NCBI RefSeq assembly: GCF_027587205.1
Contig: NZ_JAPDOD010000013.1
Location: 117,667-181,666 of the forward strand
Source: Solirubrobacter ginsenosidimutans
Lineage (GTDB): Bacteria; Actinomycetota; Thermoleophilia; Solirubrobacterales; Solirubrobacteraceae
Direction: 5' to 3'
DNA: 64,000 bases
Made by a program: the position numbers and the translations under genes. This document shows, in pieces, positions 44,129-53,000 of this stretch. Under the pieces are notes generated by a model. It saw only the letters and a program-made list of their open reading frames with translations. It had not been told where the DNA came from and ran no database searches. Each line of letters begins with the position of its first letter. Positions within the stretch are counted from its first letter, which is position 1.

Positions 44129-47100
44129 TTACTCGACGGGCTCCTCCCCATCCACGCCGGCGTCGATGTAAGCGGCGTCGGTGGCTTCGTCGTCGTCGGT
44201 CTGGCCCTCCTCGCCTTCCTTGATCTCGAGGTCTTCGCTCTCGTCGGCGGCCTGGCCGTCGGTCGCGCGCACGCCTGTGAGGTCGATGCCGAGCTCCTCT
44301 GCCGCGCGCAGCAGGTCATCGTCCTCGTCGCCCATGTCGGCACGGGCCCCGTCGTCGGAGACGACGTTGACGTCGAGCGCCAACGACTGCATCTCCTTCA
44401 ACAGCACCTTGAAGGACTCCGGGATCGACGGCTCGGCGATGTTCTCGCCCTTGACGATCGCCTCGTAGGCCTTCACACGCCCGACCGTGTCATCGGACTT
44501 GATCGTGAGCATCTCCTGCAGCGTGTAAGCGGCGCCGTAGGCCTCCAGCGCCCACACCTCCATCTCACCGAAGCGCTGACCGCCGAACTGCGCCTTGCCA
44601 CCCAGCGGCTGCTGCGTGACCAGCGAGTACGGACCGGTCGAACGCGCGTGGATCTTGTCGTCCACGAGGTGATTCAGCTTCAGGATGTACATGTAGCCGA
44701 CCGTCACCTGCTTCTCGAACGGCTCACCCGTGCGGCCGTTGAACAGGGTGAACTTGCCCGAAGCCTTCTCGCCGGCGCGGCGCTTCTCGTCGATGTCCAT
44801 GCGGATCGCGCCCTGGTGCCCCTTCTGCCACTGCACGAGCGCGTAATCGACGTCCTCCAGCGTGGCGCCGTCGAAGACCGGCGTGGCGACATAGACCTTG
44901 CCCTTCTCCTCGGAGCCCCTGGCCTTGTAGGCCTCGGTGCCGTCGTCGTACCAGCCCTCGGCGGCGGCCCACCCGAGGTGGGTCTCCAGGATCTGGCCGA
45001 TGTTCATCCGGCTCGGCACGCCCAGCGGATTGAGGATCACGTCGATCGGCGTGCCGTCCTCGAGGAACGGCATGTCCTCTTCCGGAACGATCTTCGAGAT
45101 GACGCCCTTGTTGCCGTGACGGCCGGCGAGCTTGTCGCCCTCGGAGATCTTGCGCTTCTTGGCCACGAACACGCGAACCAGATCGTTGACGCCCGGCGAC
45201 AGATCGTCACCCGCGGCGCGCGAGAACGTCTTGACGTCGATCACGACGCCCGACGAGCCGTGCGGCACCTTCAGACTCGTATCGCGGACCTCGCGCGCCT
45301 TCTCCTTGAAGATCGCGCGGATCAGCTTCTCCTCGGCCGTCAGCTCGGTCTCGCCCTTGGGCGTGACCTTGCCCACCAGCAGATCGCCCGACGCGACCTC
45401 GGCGCCGATGCGCACGATGCCGCGGTCGTCGAGGTTGCGCAGCGACTCCTCCGAGCGGTTCGGGATGTCGCGCGTGATCTCCTCGTCGCCCAGCTTGGTC
45501 GTGCGGGCGTCGACCTCGTACTCCTCGATGTGCAGCGAGGTGAGCTCGTCGTCCTTGACCAGGCGCCGCGACAGGATGATCGCGTCCTCGAAGTTGTAGC
45601 CCTCCCAGGACATGAAGGCGACGCGCAGGTTCTTGCCCAGCGCCATCTCGCCCTTGTCCGAGCTCGAGCCATCCGCGAGCAGCTGACCGACGCCGACCGG
45701 CTGACCGACCTTGACCACCGGCTTGTGATGGATGAGCGTGCCCTGGTTGGAGCGCATGAACTTCTGCAGCTCGTACTCGTCACGGTCGCCGTCCTCGGTC
45801 GCGACGACGATCCGCGTGGCATCGACGAAGTCGACCGTGCCGGCGTTGCGTGCCAGCAGCACGTCGCCGGAGTCGAAGGCGGCGCGGCGCTCCATACCGG
45901 TGCCGACCAGCGGCGCGTCGGTCTTGAGCAGCGGCACCGCCTGGCGCTGCATGTTCGAGCCCATCAGCGCCCGGTTGGCGTCGTCGTGCTCCAGGAACGG
46001 GATCATGGCCGTCGCCACCGACCAGATCTGCTCCGGCGAGACGTCGATCAGGTCGACCTCATCCGGCGTCACGTAGACGTATTGCCCGGCCTGCGTGCGG
46101 CAAAGGATGCTGTCGCCGGTCAGCGCGCCGTCGGCGTCGATGGGCTCGTTGGCCTGCGCGATCAGGAGCTCCTGCTCCTTGGTCGCGTCGAGGTGCACGA
46201 CCTCCTCGGTGAGCTTGCCGTCCTTGACCACGCGGTAGGGCGTCGTGACGAAGCCGTATTCGGAGATCTGCGCGTAGGAGGAGAGCGAGCCGATCAGGCC
46301 GATGTTCGGGCCCTCCGGCGTCTCGATCGGGCACATCCGGCCGTAATGGGTCGGGTGGACGTCGCGAACCTCGATCGGCGCGCGCTCACGCGTCAGGCCG
46401 CCCGCCCCTAGCGAGTTCAGGCGACGCCGGTGCGTCAACCCGCTCAGCGAGTTCGTCTGGTCCATGAACTGGCTCAGCTGCGAGGAGCCGAAGAACTCCT
46501 TCAACGCGGCCACGACCGGGCGGATGTTGATGATCGTCTGCGGCGTGATCGTGTCCGCGTCCTCGGTCGTGAGGCGCTCGCGCACGACGCGCTCCATCCG
46601 GTACAGACCGATCCGGAACGCCTCCTGAATCAGCTCGCCGACCGTACGCAGACGGCGGTTGCCGAAATGCTCGTACTCGTCCAGGTGCTCCTCGACGGCC
46701 TCACGCGGACGCGACAGCGCCTCCGCGGCGTAGTCCTTGAGATCCTCGTCGAGCTCCTCGGAGATCCCGAGGATGTTCGGCAGCCGCACCAACTCGCGCA
46801 CCAGGGCGAGGATGTCGTCATGCGTGAGCGTCCGGACATCGAGATCGATGTCCAGACCCAGACGCGAGTTCAGCTTGTAGCGACCGACGCGCGTGAGGTC
46901 GTAGCGCTTGGGATCGAAGAACAGCTGGTTCAACAGCGCGCGAGCGTTATCCACTGACGGCGGCTCACCCGGACGCTGCTTCTTGAACAGCTCGATCAGC
47001 GCGCCCTCCTCAGAGCGCGTGACCTCCGTGTCGGCCTCGATCGTGTTGCGGATGTAGAGGCTGTCGTTGAAGAGCTTGAGGATCTCCTCATCTGTCGAAT

Positions 47101-47695
47101 ACCCCATCGCCCGCAACAGCACCGTCACCGGCAGCTTGCGCTTGCGATCGATCCGGACGTAGACGCGGCCCTTCTTGTCGATCTCCAGCTCCATCCACGA
47201 CCCACGCGCCGGCATCAGGTTCGCGACGAAGACCTGCTTCTCCGGATCCTTGGGCTCCATCAGGTAGGCGCCCGGCGAACGCACCAGCTGCGTCACCACG
47301 ACCCGCTCGGTGCCGTTGACCACGAACGTGCCGCGCTCGGTCATCCACGGGAAGTCGCCCATGAACACCGACTGCTCGCGAATCTCACCCGTCTCGCGAT
47401 TGATGAAGCCCACCGTGACGGTCAGCGGCCGCGCGTAGGTGAGGTCCTTCTCACGGCACTCATCCAGCGAAGCGACCGGCTGATCGAACGTGAACTCCCC
47501 GAACTGGACCGCCAGGTTGCCGGTGTAGTCCTCGATCGGAGAGATGTCGTCGATGGTCTCCCGCAGGCCACCCCCCTCCGGCTCGACCAGCCAGTCGAAC
47601 GACTTCTTCTGGATGTCGATCAGGTTCGGAACCTCGACGGACTTGTCGAGGCGCGCGAACGTGCGACGCGTGCGGGAACCATCAACAGAAGCCAA
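44129..47695 (-). CDS. rpoB: RNA polymerase beta subunit
   Basis: This 1188-aa protein is full length and colinear with actinobacterial RpoB, with an acidic C-terminal tail. The rifampicin region is [17 protein letters not shown] followed by [20 protein letters not shown]. Relative to E. coli it has Asn427 for Ser531, Ser416 for Pro520 and Gly for Glu523, while Asp412 (516) and His422 (526) are kept. Start is TTG with GAGGAG upstream. Normally rpoC follows and rplL precedes; here a GH3 gene and an acyl-CoA ligase flank it. Whether this is the only rpoB or a second copy cannot be told from the window. Confidence 0.95.
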   Translation of the reverse strand: MASVDGSRTRRTFARLDKSVEVPNLIDIQKKSFDWLVEPEGGGLRETIDDISPIEDYTGNLAVQFGEFTFDQPVASLDECREKDLTYARPLTVTVGFINRETGEIREQSVFMGDFPWMTERGTFVVNGTERVVVTQLVRSPGAYLMEPKDPEKQVFVANLMPARGSWMELEIDKKGRVYVRIDRKRKLPVTVLLRAMGYSTDEEILKLFNDSLYIRNTIEADTEVTRSEEGALIELFKKQRPGEPPSVDNARALLNQLFFDPKRYDLTRVGRYKLNSRLGLDIDLDVRTLTHDDILALVRELVRLPNILGISEELDEDLKDYAAEALSRPREAVEEHLDEYEHFGNRRLRTVGELIQEAFRIGLYRMERVVRERLTTEDADTITPQTIINIRPVVAALKEFFGSSQLSQFMDQTNSLSGLTHRRRLNSLGAGGLTRERAPIEVRDVHPTHYGRMCPIETPEGPNIGLIGSLSSYAQISEYGFVTTPYRVVKDGKLTEEVVHLDATKEQELLIAQANEPIDADGALTGDSILCRTQAGQYVYVTPDEVDLIDVSPEQIWSVATAMIPFLEHDDANRALMGSNMQRQAVPLLKTDAPLVGTGMERRAAFDSGDVLLARNAGTVDFVDATRIVVATEDGDRDEYELQKFMRSNQGTLIHHKPVVKVGQPVGVGQLLADGSSSDKGEMALGKNLRVAFMSWEGYNFEDAIILSRRLVKDDELTSLHIEEYEVDARTTKLGDEEITRDIPNRSEESLRNLDDRGIVRIGAEVASGDLLVGKVTPKGETELTAEEKLIRAIFKEKAREVRDTSLKVPHGSSGVVIDVKTFSRAAGDDLSPGVNDLVRVFVAKKRKISEGDKLAGRHGNKGVISKIVPEEDMPFLEDGTPIDVILNPLGVPSRMNIGQILETHLGWAAAEGWYDDGTEAYKARGSEEKGKVYVATPVFDGATLEDVDYALVQWQKGHQGAIRMDIDEKRRAGEKASGKFTLFNGRTGEPFEKQVTVGYMYILKLNHLVDDKIHARSTGPYSLVTQQPLGGKAQFGGQRFGEMEVWALEAYGAAYTLQEMLTIKSDDTVGRVKAYEAIVKGENIAEPSIPESFKVLLKEMQSLALDVNVVSDDGARADMGDEDDDLLRAAEELGIDLTGVRATDGQAADESEDLEIKEGEEGQTDDDEATDAAYIDAGVDGEEPVE

Positions 47696-47859
47696 GACGG
47701 CGACTCCTCAGGAGGTCGAGGTGGAGCGGGCGAGGTGCGCGGAACGGACCCAAAGACAACAAGCGCGACCAAGCAAAATAGCACGACAAAAAGCGCCTCC
47801 CGGCCAAAGGGGCGCCCGGCAGTCACCTCTCTGCCGGGACCCACTATAGCGGCGGCCGA
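47696..47859 (-). promoter_or_regulatory. rpoB leader: possible -10 box, two hairpins and T-tract
   Basis: On the minus strand a TATAGT box (47843-47848) lies just after the ligase stop. No good -35 box is at the right distance. A hairpin with 8-bp arms (CCCGGCAG/CTGCCGGG, 47815-47838) comes next, then a GCGCC/GGCGC stem (47793-47815) followed by five Ts (47788-47792). The last stem with its T-tract looks like an intrinsic terminator. It either ends the acyl-CoA ligase transcript or, if the TATAGT is real, attenuates rpoB. Confidence 0.5.
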
Positions 47860-49296
47860 TTAAGCCGCAGGCGGCACGATCGCCCGCTTGAGGATCTTGC
47901 CCGTCGGGCCCTTGGGCAACTCGTCGAGCAGCCACACGATGCGCGGGTACTTGTAGGCGGCCACGCGCGCCTTGACGAACGCGCGCAGCTCGTCCGGCGA
48001 GGCCGTCACGCCCGCCTTGAGCGAGATCGCCGCGCCGACCTCCTCGCCCAGCGACGCGTGCGGGACGCCGACCACGGCCGCCTCGCGCACCGCCGGGTGC
48101 TCGTACAGGACCTCCTCGATCTCGCGCGGGTAGACGTTGTAGCCACCGCGGATGACGAGCTCCTTCTTGCGGTCGATGACAGAGAAGTAGCCGTCGTCGT
48201 CGACGCGGCCGATATCGCCGGTCCGGAACCAGCCGTCCTCGGACAGGACCTCGGCCGTGGCCTCCGGCTTGTTCCAGTAGCCCTTCATCACGTTGTGGCC
48301 GCGGATGGCGATCTCGCCGTCGTCGAGCAGTCGCAGTTCGACGCCGTCGATGGGCAGCCCGATCGAGCCGGGCTTGCGCTCGCGGTCGGGGCGGTTGAAC
48401 GAGGCCACCGGCGACGTCTCCGACAGCCCGTAGCCCTCGAGCACCGCGCACCCGAAGCGGCGCTCGAACGCCAGCATGACCTCGACCGGCATCGCCGCAC
48501 CGCCGGAGACGCACACGCGCAGCGAGCTCGCATCGCCGAGCTCGTGCAGCAGCGCCGTGAACATCGTCGGGACGCCTTCGAACACGGTCACCGCGTCGCG
48601 CTCGAAGATCTGCAGTGCCTTGGCGGCGTCGAAGCGCGGCAACAGCGTCAACGTCCCGCCGGCGGCGAGCGTCGCGTTCAGCGCGCACGTCTGACCGAAG
48701 GCATGAAAGAACGGCAGCGCGCCGAGGGTGACATCCGTCTCGGTGATCTCGAACAGCGCGCGCATGACCTCCATGTTGCGGATCAGGTTCGCGTGCGTGA
48801 GCTCCGCGCCCTTCGGCGTGCCCGTGGTGCCGGACGTGTAGAGGATCACGGCCGTGTCGGAGCCCGCGCGGGGCACAGAGTGCGTGACCGGCTCGCAGCG
48901 GGCCGCGAGCGCCTCGAGCGCGCCGGGCTCGACGAGCACGCAGTCGGCGCCGGCCTGCTCGGCACCGGCGTGGGCGGCGTTGGCGGAGTGGTGCCACGCG
49001 AAGAGCACCTTCGCGCCGGAGTCGCCGAGGTGGAACGCCACCTCGCGCTCCTTCAGCAGCGGGTTCAGCGGCACGACCACCGCACCGGCGCGCAGCGCGC
49101 CGTAGTAGGCGATCGGGAAGTACGGGACGTTGGGCAGCATGACGGCGACGCGGTCACCTGGCTCGATGCCCTTGGCCTGCAGCAGGCCGGCGGTGCGGGC
49201 GACGGCGTCGTCGAGCTGGTCGTAGGTGAGCTCGACGTCGTCGAGCTTGATGGCGACGTTGCCGCCGCGGGTGAAGAGATCGGCGAGATTGGGCAT
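47860..49296 (-). CDS. Acyl-CoA synthetase (AMP-dependent, FadD-like)
   Basis: This 478-aa adenylate-forming enzyme activates a fatty or carboxylic acid to its CoA thioester. The motifs are ILYTSGTTGTPKGAELTH (AMP-binding P-loop), GYGLSETSP, GWFRTGDIG and the C-terminal KELVIRGGYNVYPREIEE with the catalytic lysine in PTGKILKR. ATG at 49296 (MPNLADLFTRGG) gives the family's N-terminus; an upstream start at 49344 would use the divergent promoter region. It is divergent from the PucR/PhaZ/PhaC operon, with a shared operator, and probably supplies acyl-CoA to it. Confidence 0.9.
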   Translation of the reverse strand: MPNLADLFTRGGNVAIKLDDVELTYDQLDDAVARTAGLLQAKGIEPGDRVAVMLPNVPYFPIAYYGALRAGAVVVPLNPLLKEREVAFHLGDSGAKVLFAWHHSANAAHAGAEQAGADCVLVEPGALEALAARCEPVTHSVPRAGSDTAVILYTSGTTGTPKGAELTHANLIRNMEVMRALFEITETDVTLGALPFFHAFGQTCALNATLAAGGTLTLLPRFDAAKALQIFERDAVTVFEGVPTMFTALLHELGDASSLRVCVSGGAAMPVEVMLAFERRFGCAVLEGYGLSETSPVASFNRPDRERKPGSIGLPIDGVELRLLDDGEIAIRGHNVMKGYWNKPEATAEVLSEDGWFRTGDIGRVDDDGYFSVIDRKKELVIRGGYNVYPREIEEVLYEHPAVREAAVVGVPHASLGEEVGAAISLKAGVTASPDELRAFVKARVAAYKYPRIVWLLDELPKGPTGKILKRAIVPPAA

Positions 49297-49359
49297 GAGC
49301 CACAAGCTACGTTCGCCCCAACGTCGCGTCACGGGCTCCGGCACCCAATCCTCGCCGAC

Positions 49360-49384
49360 GCGATTGTGAGTCGATTACAATCGC
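49360..49384. promoter_or_regulatory. Inverted repeat in the ligase/PucR gap, first copy of the PHA-locus operator
   Basis: Arms GCGATTGT and ACAATCGC are perfect 8-bp repeats around 9 bases. The inner part, TGTGAGTCGATTACAA (49365-49380), matches 13 of 16 bases of the palindrome before phaC (51282-51297). It lies 8 bases before the PucR start and 68 bases from the ligase start, suited to controlling both. Confidence 0.6.
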
Positions 49385-49388
49385 CAGG

Positions 49389-50525
49389 GTGCTGCTCGCC
49401 GACATCCTGGACGCCCGCAGCGACGAGCTGATCGCCGCCGCGATGGAGCGCATCCAGGCCCGGGTGCCGACCTACCGCGACGCCGACCCGGCCCTGCTGG
49501 AGGACGTCCGCCGGCACGTGGCCGAGCATCACGCGCTGATCTGCACGGTCCTGCGCCGCGACGCTCCGCCGCAGCCGCGCGAGCTGGAGTTCGTCGCGCG
49601 CCATGCTGCGCTGCGCGCCCGCCGCGGCGTCCCGCTCGCCGATTTCATGGAGGCGTTCCGCGCCTACAACGCCGTCCTGTGGGATGCCCTGGAGGACGGC
49701 GGCGAAGCGCTCGGCGCCGCGCGCGCCGCGAGCCTCTACATCGATCTCGCGGCGACGACGGCCAGCGGCGCCTACCTCGAGTCCGAGCAACTGCTCGCCG
49801 CCGGGCGCGACCAGGTCCGCCGCGACCTGCTCGAAGACCTGCTCGAAGGAACGCCGCCCGCCTCGGCGGCGAGCCTCGCGGTGGCGCGTGACTGCGGCCT
49901 GGAGGCAGACTCGCGCTGCCTGCTCGTCGCCGCGCTCCCCGTCACCGCGCCCGAGGACGAGCGCGACCTGCACGGCGCGGCCACGGCGCTCGGCAACGCG
50001 GCGGGCGGGAGAACGGCGGTGCTCGCCGTCGTCCGCCACGGCGAGATCGTCGTCGTGCGCGCCGTCGGAGCGACGGAGCGCCCGTCGCTCGCCGACGCGT
50101 TGCGGCGCGTGAAGGGTCTGAACATCGGCGTCAGCACGGTCCAGGACAACCTGGCCGGCATCCCGGACGCCTATCGCGAGGCGTCGCTGGCGGCGGGCCG
50201 CGTGTCCGGCGGCGGCGTGCTCTCGCTCGCCGACCTGACGCCGTTCGAGTTCCTCACGCTGCGCAGCAGCGCGGTCGCGCGGCGGCTCACCGACCCGGTG
50301 CTCGCCGAGTTCGTGCGCGAGGACCGCGCGAAGGGCGGGATGCTGATCAAGACGCTTGAAGCCTATGTAGCCGCGGATTTGAACGTAAAGGCGACGGCCG
50401 AGGCGCTGCTGGTCCACGTCAACACGGCACACCACCGGCTCGGCCGGATCGAGGAGAAGACCCGCCGCGACCTGCGCCATGTGATGGACATCGTCGATCT
50501 GCTGATCGCGATCCGGCTCCCATGA
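49389..50525 (+). CDS. PucR/CdaR-family transcriptional regulator
   Basis: This 378-aa regulator has an N-terminal helical sensor region (~1-160), a GGDEF-like middle segment (PDAYREASLAAGRV at its end) and a C-terminal PucR helix-turn-helix: KTLEAYVAADLNVKATAEAL and VHVNTAHHRLGRIEE. Members respond to small metabolites. GTG at 49389 is the only suitable start. Its 3' end overlaps phaZ by 4 bases, making it the first gene of the PHA operon and a likely controller of the shared operator. Confidence 0.85.
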   Translation: MLLADILDARSDELIAAAMERIQARVPTYRDADPALLEDVRRHVAEHHALICTVLRRDAPPQPRELEFVARHAALRARRGVPLADFMEAFRAYNAVLWDALEDGGEALGAARAASLYIDLAATTASGAYLESEQLLAAGRDQVRRDLLEDLLEGTPPASAASLAVARDCGLEADSRCLLVAALPVTAPEDERDLHGAATALGNAAGGRTAVLAVVRHGEIVVVRAVGATERPSLADALRRVKGLNIGVSTVQDNLAGIPDAYREASLAAGRVSGGGVLSLADLTPFEFLTLRSSAVARRLTDPVLAEFVREDRAKGGMLIKTLEAYVAADLNVKATAEALLVHVNTAHHRLGRIEEKTRRDLRHVMDIVDLLIAIRLP

Positions 50526-51286
50526 TCGTCAGCGCGGGAGGCTTGAAGCTGCGCGTCGACCGGCGCGGCGAGGGCGCGCCGCTGCTGCTCATCACCGGGA
50601 TCGGGGCGCACCTGGACATGTGGCGCCCCTTCCAGGCGGTCGCCGGCGAGCGCGAGCTGATCTCGTTCGACGCGCCCGGCGTCGGCCGCTCGCAGCGTCC
50701 GGGGCGGCCGATGCGGATGCGGGCGCTCGCGCGCCTGGTGGCGGAGCTGCTGGACGCGCTGGCGCTCGAGCGCGCCGACGTGCTCGGCTACTCGTGGGGC
50801 GGCGGGCTCGCCCAGGAGCTCGCACACCGCTACCCGGATCGCGTCCGACGGCTCGTTCTCTGTGCAACCGCACCCGGGCTCGGCGGCGTCCCACCGCGGC
50901 CGCTCGCGGCGCTGATGCTGGCCACGCCGGCGCGCTACTACCACCCGAAGCTCGCCGAGTGGAGCCTGCCGCTGATCGCGGGTGGGAGCGTCGCGCCCGG
51001 CCATGTGCGGGACCGGCTCGCGGCGCCGCCGAGCGTGCTCGGGTACGGGTTCCAGCTGTACGCGACGGCCGGCTGGTCGAGCCTCCCTTGGCTCCACACG
51101 CTCCCGCACGAGACGCTCGTGGTGGCCGGCGACGACGACCCGGCCGTCCCGTTCACCAACGCCCGCATCCTCGCGGCGCGAATACCCCACGCCCGGCTGG
51201 AGCGCGTGCGCGGCGGCGGTCATCTGTTCCTGCTCGACGACCCCGAACGCGCCGCGGCGCCGATCCGCGCCTTCCTCGACATGTGA
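50522..51286 (+). CDS. phaZ: Intracellular PHA depolymerase (PhaZ-like alpha/beta hydrolase)
   Basis: This 254-aa hydrolase closely follows the medium-chain PHA depolymerases of pseudomonads: LLITGIGAHLDMWRPF, FDAPGVGRSQRP, nucleophile Ser91 in LGYSWGGGLAQELAHRYP, AGWSSLPWLHTL, VVAGDDDPAVPF (Asp) and GGGHLFLLDD (His). It has no signal peptide, as expected for an enzyme acting on internal granules. Start overlaps the PucR gene (ATGA). Next to phaC this gives both synthesis and mobilisation of the polymer. Confidence 0.85.
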   Translation: MIVSAGGLKLRVDRRGEGAPLLLITGIGAHLDMWRPFQAVAGERELISFDAPGVGRSQRPGRPMRMRALARLVAELLDALALERADVLGYSWGGGLAQELAHRYPDRVRRLVLCATAPGLGGVPPRPLAALMLATPARYYHPKLAEWSLPLIAGGSVAPGHVRDRLAAPPSVLGYGFQLYATAGWSSLPWLHTLPHETLVVAGDDDPAVPFTNARILAARIPHARLERVRGGGHLFLLDDPERAAAPIRAFLDM

Positions 51287-51297
51287 TCCGATCACAA
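51282..51297. promoter_or_regulatory. Palindrome TGTGATCCGATCACAA before phaC, second copy of the operator
   Basis: The core TGTGATC-C-GATCACA is a perfect 7-bp-arm dyad that overlaps the phaZ stop and lies 69 bp upstream of phaC. It shares TGTGA-N2-CGAT-N-ACAA with the site at 49365-49380. It resembles a CRP site but has five instead of six bases between TGTGA and TCACA. Confidence 0.6.
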
Positions 51298-51365
51298 CTC
51301 GGGGCCGTGAAGTTCGGGCTCCGGACGCAATGACACCGCGGTGCTGTGAGTGGACACTGACGTCC

Positions 51366-53000
51366 ATGAGCGATGCACCGATCCAGGCCGCCCTCGACGT
51401 GATGCTGACCGACGGCGGCGGCCCCCACCTCGTCCCGCCCGTCGGCTTCGCCACGGGCCTGGCCCGCCGGCCGCACAAGGCCGCCCGCCGCATCGGCGGA
51501 CTCGGCGCCGAGCTGGCCCGCGTGGCCGCCGGGCGCTCGACCGCGGCGCCCGGCAAGCGCGACCGCCGCTACGCCGATCCAGCGTGGAGCTCGTCCTGGC
51601 TGTACCGGCGGATCCTGCAGGCCCACCTCGCGGTCGGCGACGCCGCCGACGGGCTGATCGACGACGCGCAGCTCGACTGGCGCGCCGAGCGCCAGACCCG
51701 CTTCGCCGTCGGCAACCTGCTCGACGCGCTCGCGCCGAGCAACTTCCCCCTCACCAACCCGGCCGTGGTCAAGGCGATCGTCGACCAGGGCGGACTGAAC
51801 CTCGTGCGCGGCGCGCGCAACTTCGCCGGTGACTTCCCGCACCTGCCGTCGACCGTCGACACCGCACCGTTCGCGGTCGGCGAGAACCTCGCCGTCACGC
51901 CCGGCCACGTCGTGCTGCGGACCGAGGTCTTCGAGCTGATCCGCTACACGCCGCAGACCGAGCAGGTCCACCCCACGCCGGTGCTGTTCGCGCCGCCGAC
52001 GATCAACAAGTACTACGTGCTCGACCTCGCGCCGGGCCGCAGCCTCGTCGAGTACCTCGTCGGCCGGGGCCACCAGGTCTTCGCCATCTCGTGGCGCAAC
52101 CCGGACGCCGAGCAGGGCCACTTCGACTTCGACACCTACGCCGCCGCGATCCTGGAGGCGCGCGACACAGCCGCAGCGCTCACCGGCAGCGCGGCGGTCC
52201 ACCTCAACGCGGCCTGCTCGGGCGGCATCCTCACCGCCGGGCTGCTCGGGCATCTGGCGGCCGAGGGCCGGCTCGGCGAGATCGCATCCGTGACGCTGAT
52301 GGTCGCCGCGCTGGACAATGCCCGCGCCGGCACGACGTCGGCGTTCACCTCGCGCGAGGTCGCCGCCGCCGCCGTCGCCGACTCCGCCCGCCGCGGCTAT
52401 GTCGCCGGCGAGGCCCTGAGCGGCGTGTTCGCGTGGCTGCGCCCCAACGACCTCGTGTGGAACTACGTCGTCAACCAATACCTGCTCGGCAAGCAGCCGC
52501 CGGCGTTCGACGTCCTCTTCTGGAACCAGGACACCGTCCGCCTCGCGGCCGGTCTGCACCGCGACTTCATCCGCCTCGCGCTCGACAACGCGCTGGTCGA
52601 GCCGGGAGCGATGCAGGTGCTCGGCTCCGCCGTCGACCTCGGCGCCGTCGACCTCGACAGCTACGTCGTCGCCGGCCTCACGGACCACATCATCCCGTGG
52701 GAGAACGCCTACCGCAGCACGCAGTTGCTCGGCGGCGAGTCGCGCTTCGTCCTCTCCACCTCCGGCCACATCCAGGCGCTCGTCAACCCTCCCGGGGAGG
52801 AGTCGCGCGCGAGTTATCGCGTCGCCGGCGAGAACCCGGAGACCGCCGAGGCGTGGTCCGCCCAGGCCGCGACCGTCCCGGGCAGCTGGTGGCCCGACTA
52901 CGACCAATGGCTGGCCGCCCGCTCGGGCGTGCCCGTCGCCGCACCGAAGATCCGCAATCGCGGGGCCAAGGCCCCGGGGAGCTACGTCCATGTCCGCTGA
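51366..53000 (+). CDS. phaC: Class II polyhydroxyalkanoate synthase
   Basis: This 544-aa enzyme polymerises (R)-3-hydroxyacyl-CoA into PHA. Length and sequence fit class II (medium-chain) synthases, which act without a PhaE/PhaR partner. The triad is Cys284 in LNAACSGGILTAG, Asp440 in GLTDHIIPWENAYRS and His468 in STSGHIQALVNPP. Other family marks are NPAVVKAIVDQGGLNLVRGA and INKYYVLDLAPGRSLVEYL. It is 79 bp after phaZ with a palindrome between them, and its end overlaps the acyl-CoA dehydrogenase start by 11 bp. Confidence 0.92.
   Translation: MSDAPIQAALDVMLTDGGGPHLVPPVGFATGLARRPHKAARRIGGLGAELARVAAGRSTAAPGKRDRRYADPAWSSSWLYRRILQAHLAVGDAADGLIDDAQLDWRAERQTRFAVGNLLDALAPSNFPLTNPAVVKAIVDQGGLNLVRGARNFAGDFPHLPSTVDTAPFAVGENLAVTPGHVVLRTEVFELIRYTPQTEQVHPTPVLFAPPTINKYYVLDLAPGRSLVEYLVGRGHQVFAISWRNPDAEQGHFDFDTYAAAILEARDTAAALTGSAAVHLNAACSGGILTAGLLGHLAAEGRLGEIASVTLMVAALDNARAGTTSAFTSREVAAAAVADSARRGYVAGEALSGVFAWLRPNDLVWNYVVNQYLLGKQPPAFDVLFWNQDTVRLAAGLHRDFIRLALDNALVEPGAMQVLGSAVDLGAVDLDSYVVAGLTDHIIPWENAYRSTQLLGGESRFVLSTSGHIQALVNPPGEESRASYRVAGENPETAEAWSAQAATVPGSWWPDYDQWLAARSGVPVAAPKIRNRGAKAPGSYVHVR

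Noticed and set aside
44057..46411. Plus-strand open frame opposite rpoB
   Set aside because: It is the antisense shadow of a highly conserved gene.
51282..51296. CRP site before phaC
   Set aside because: The spacing between TGTGA and TCACA is five bases rather than six, and a sister site in the same locus points to a local regulator.
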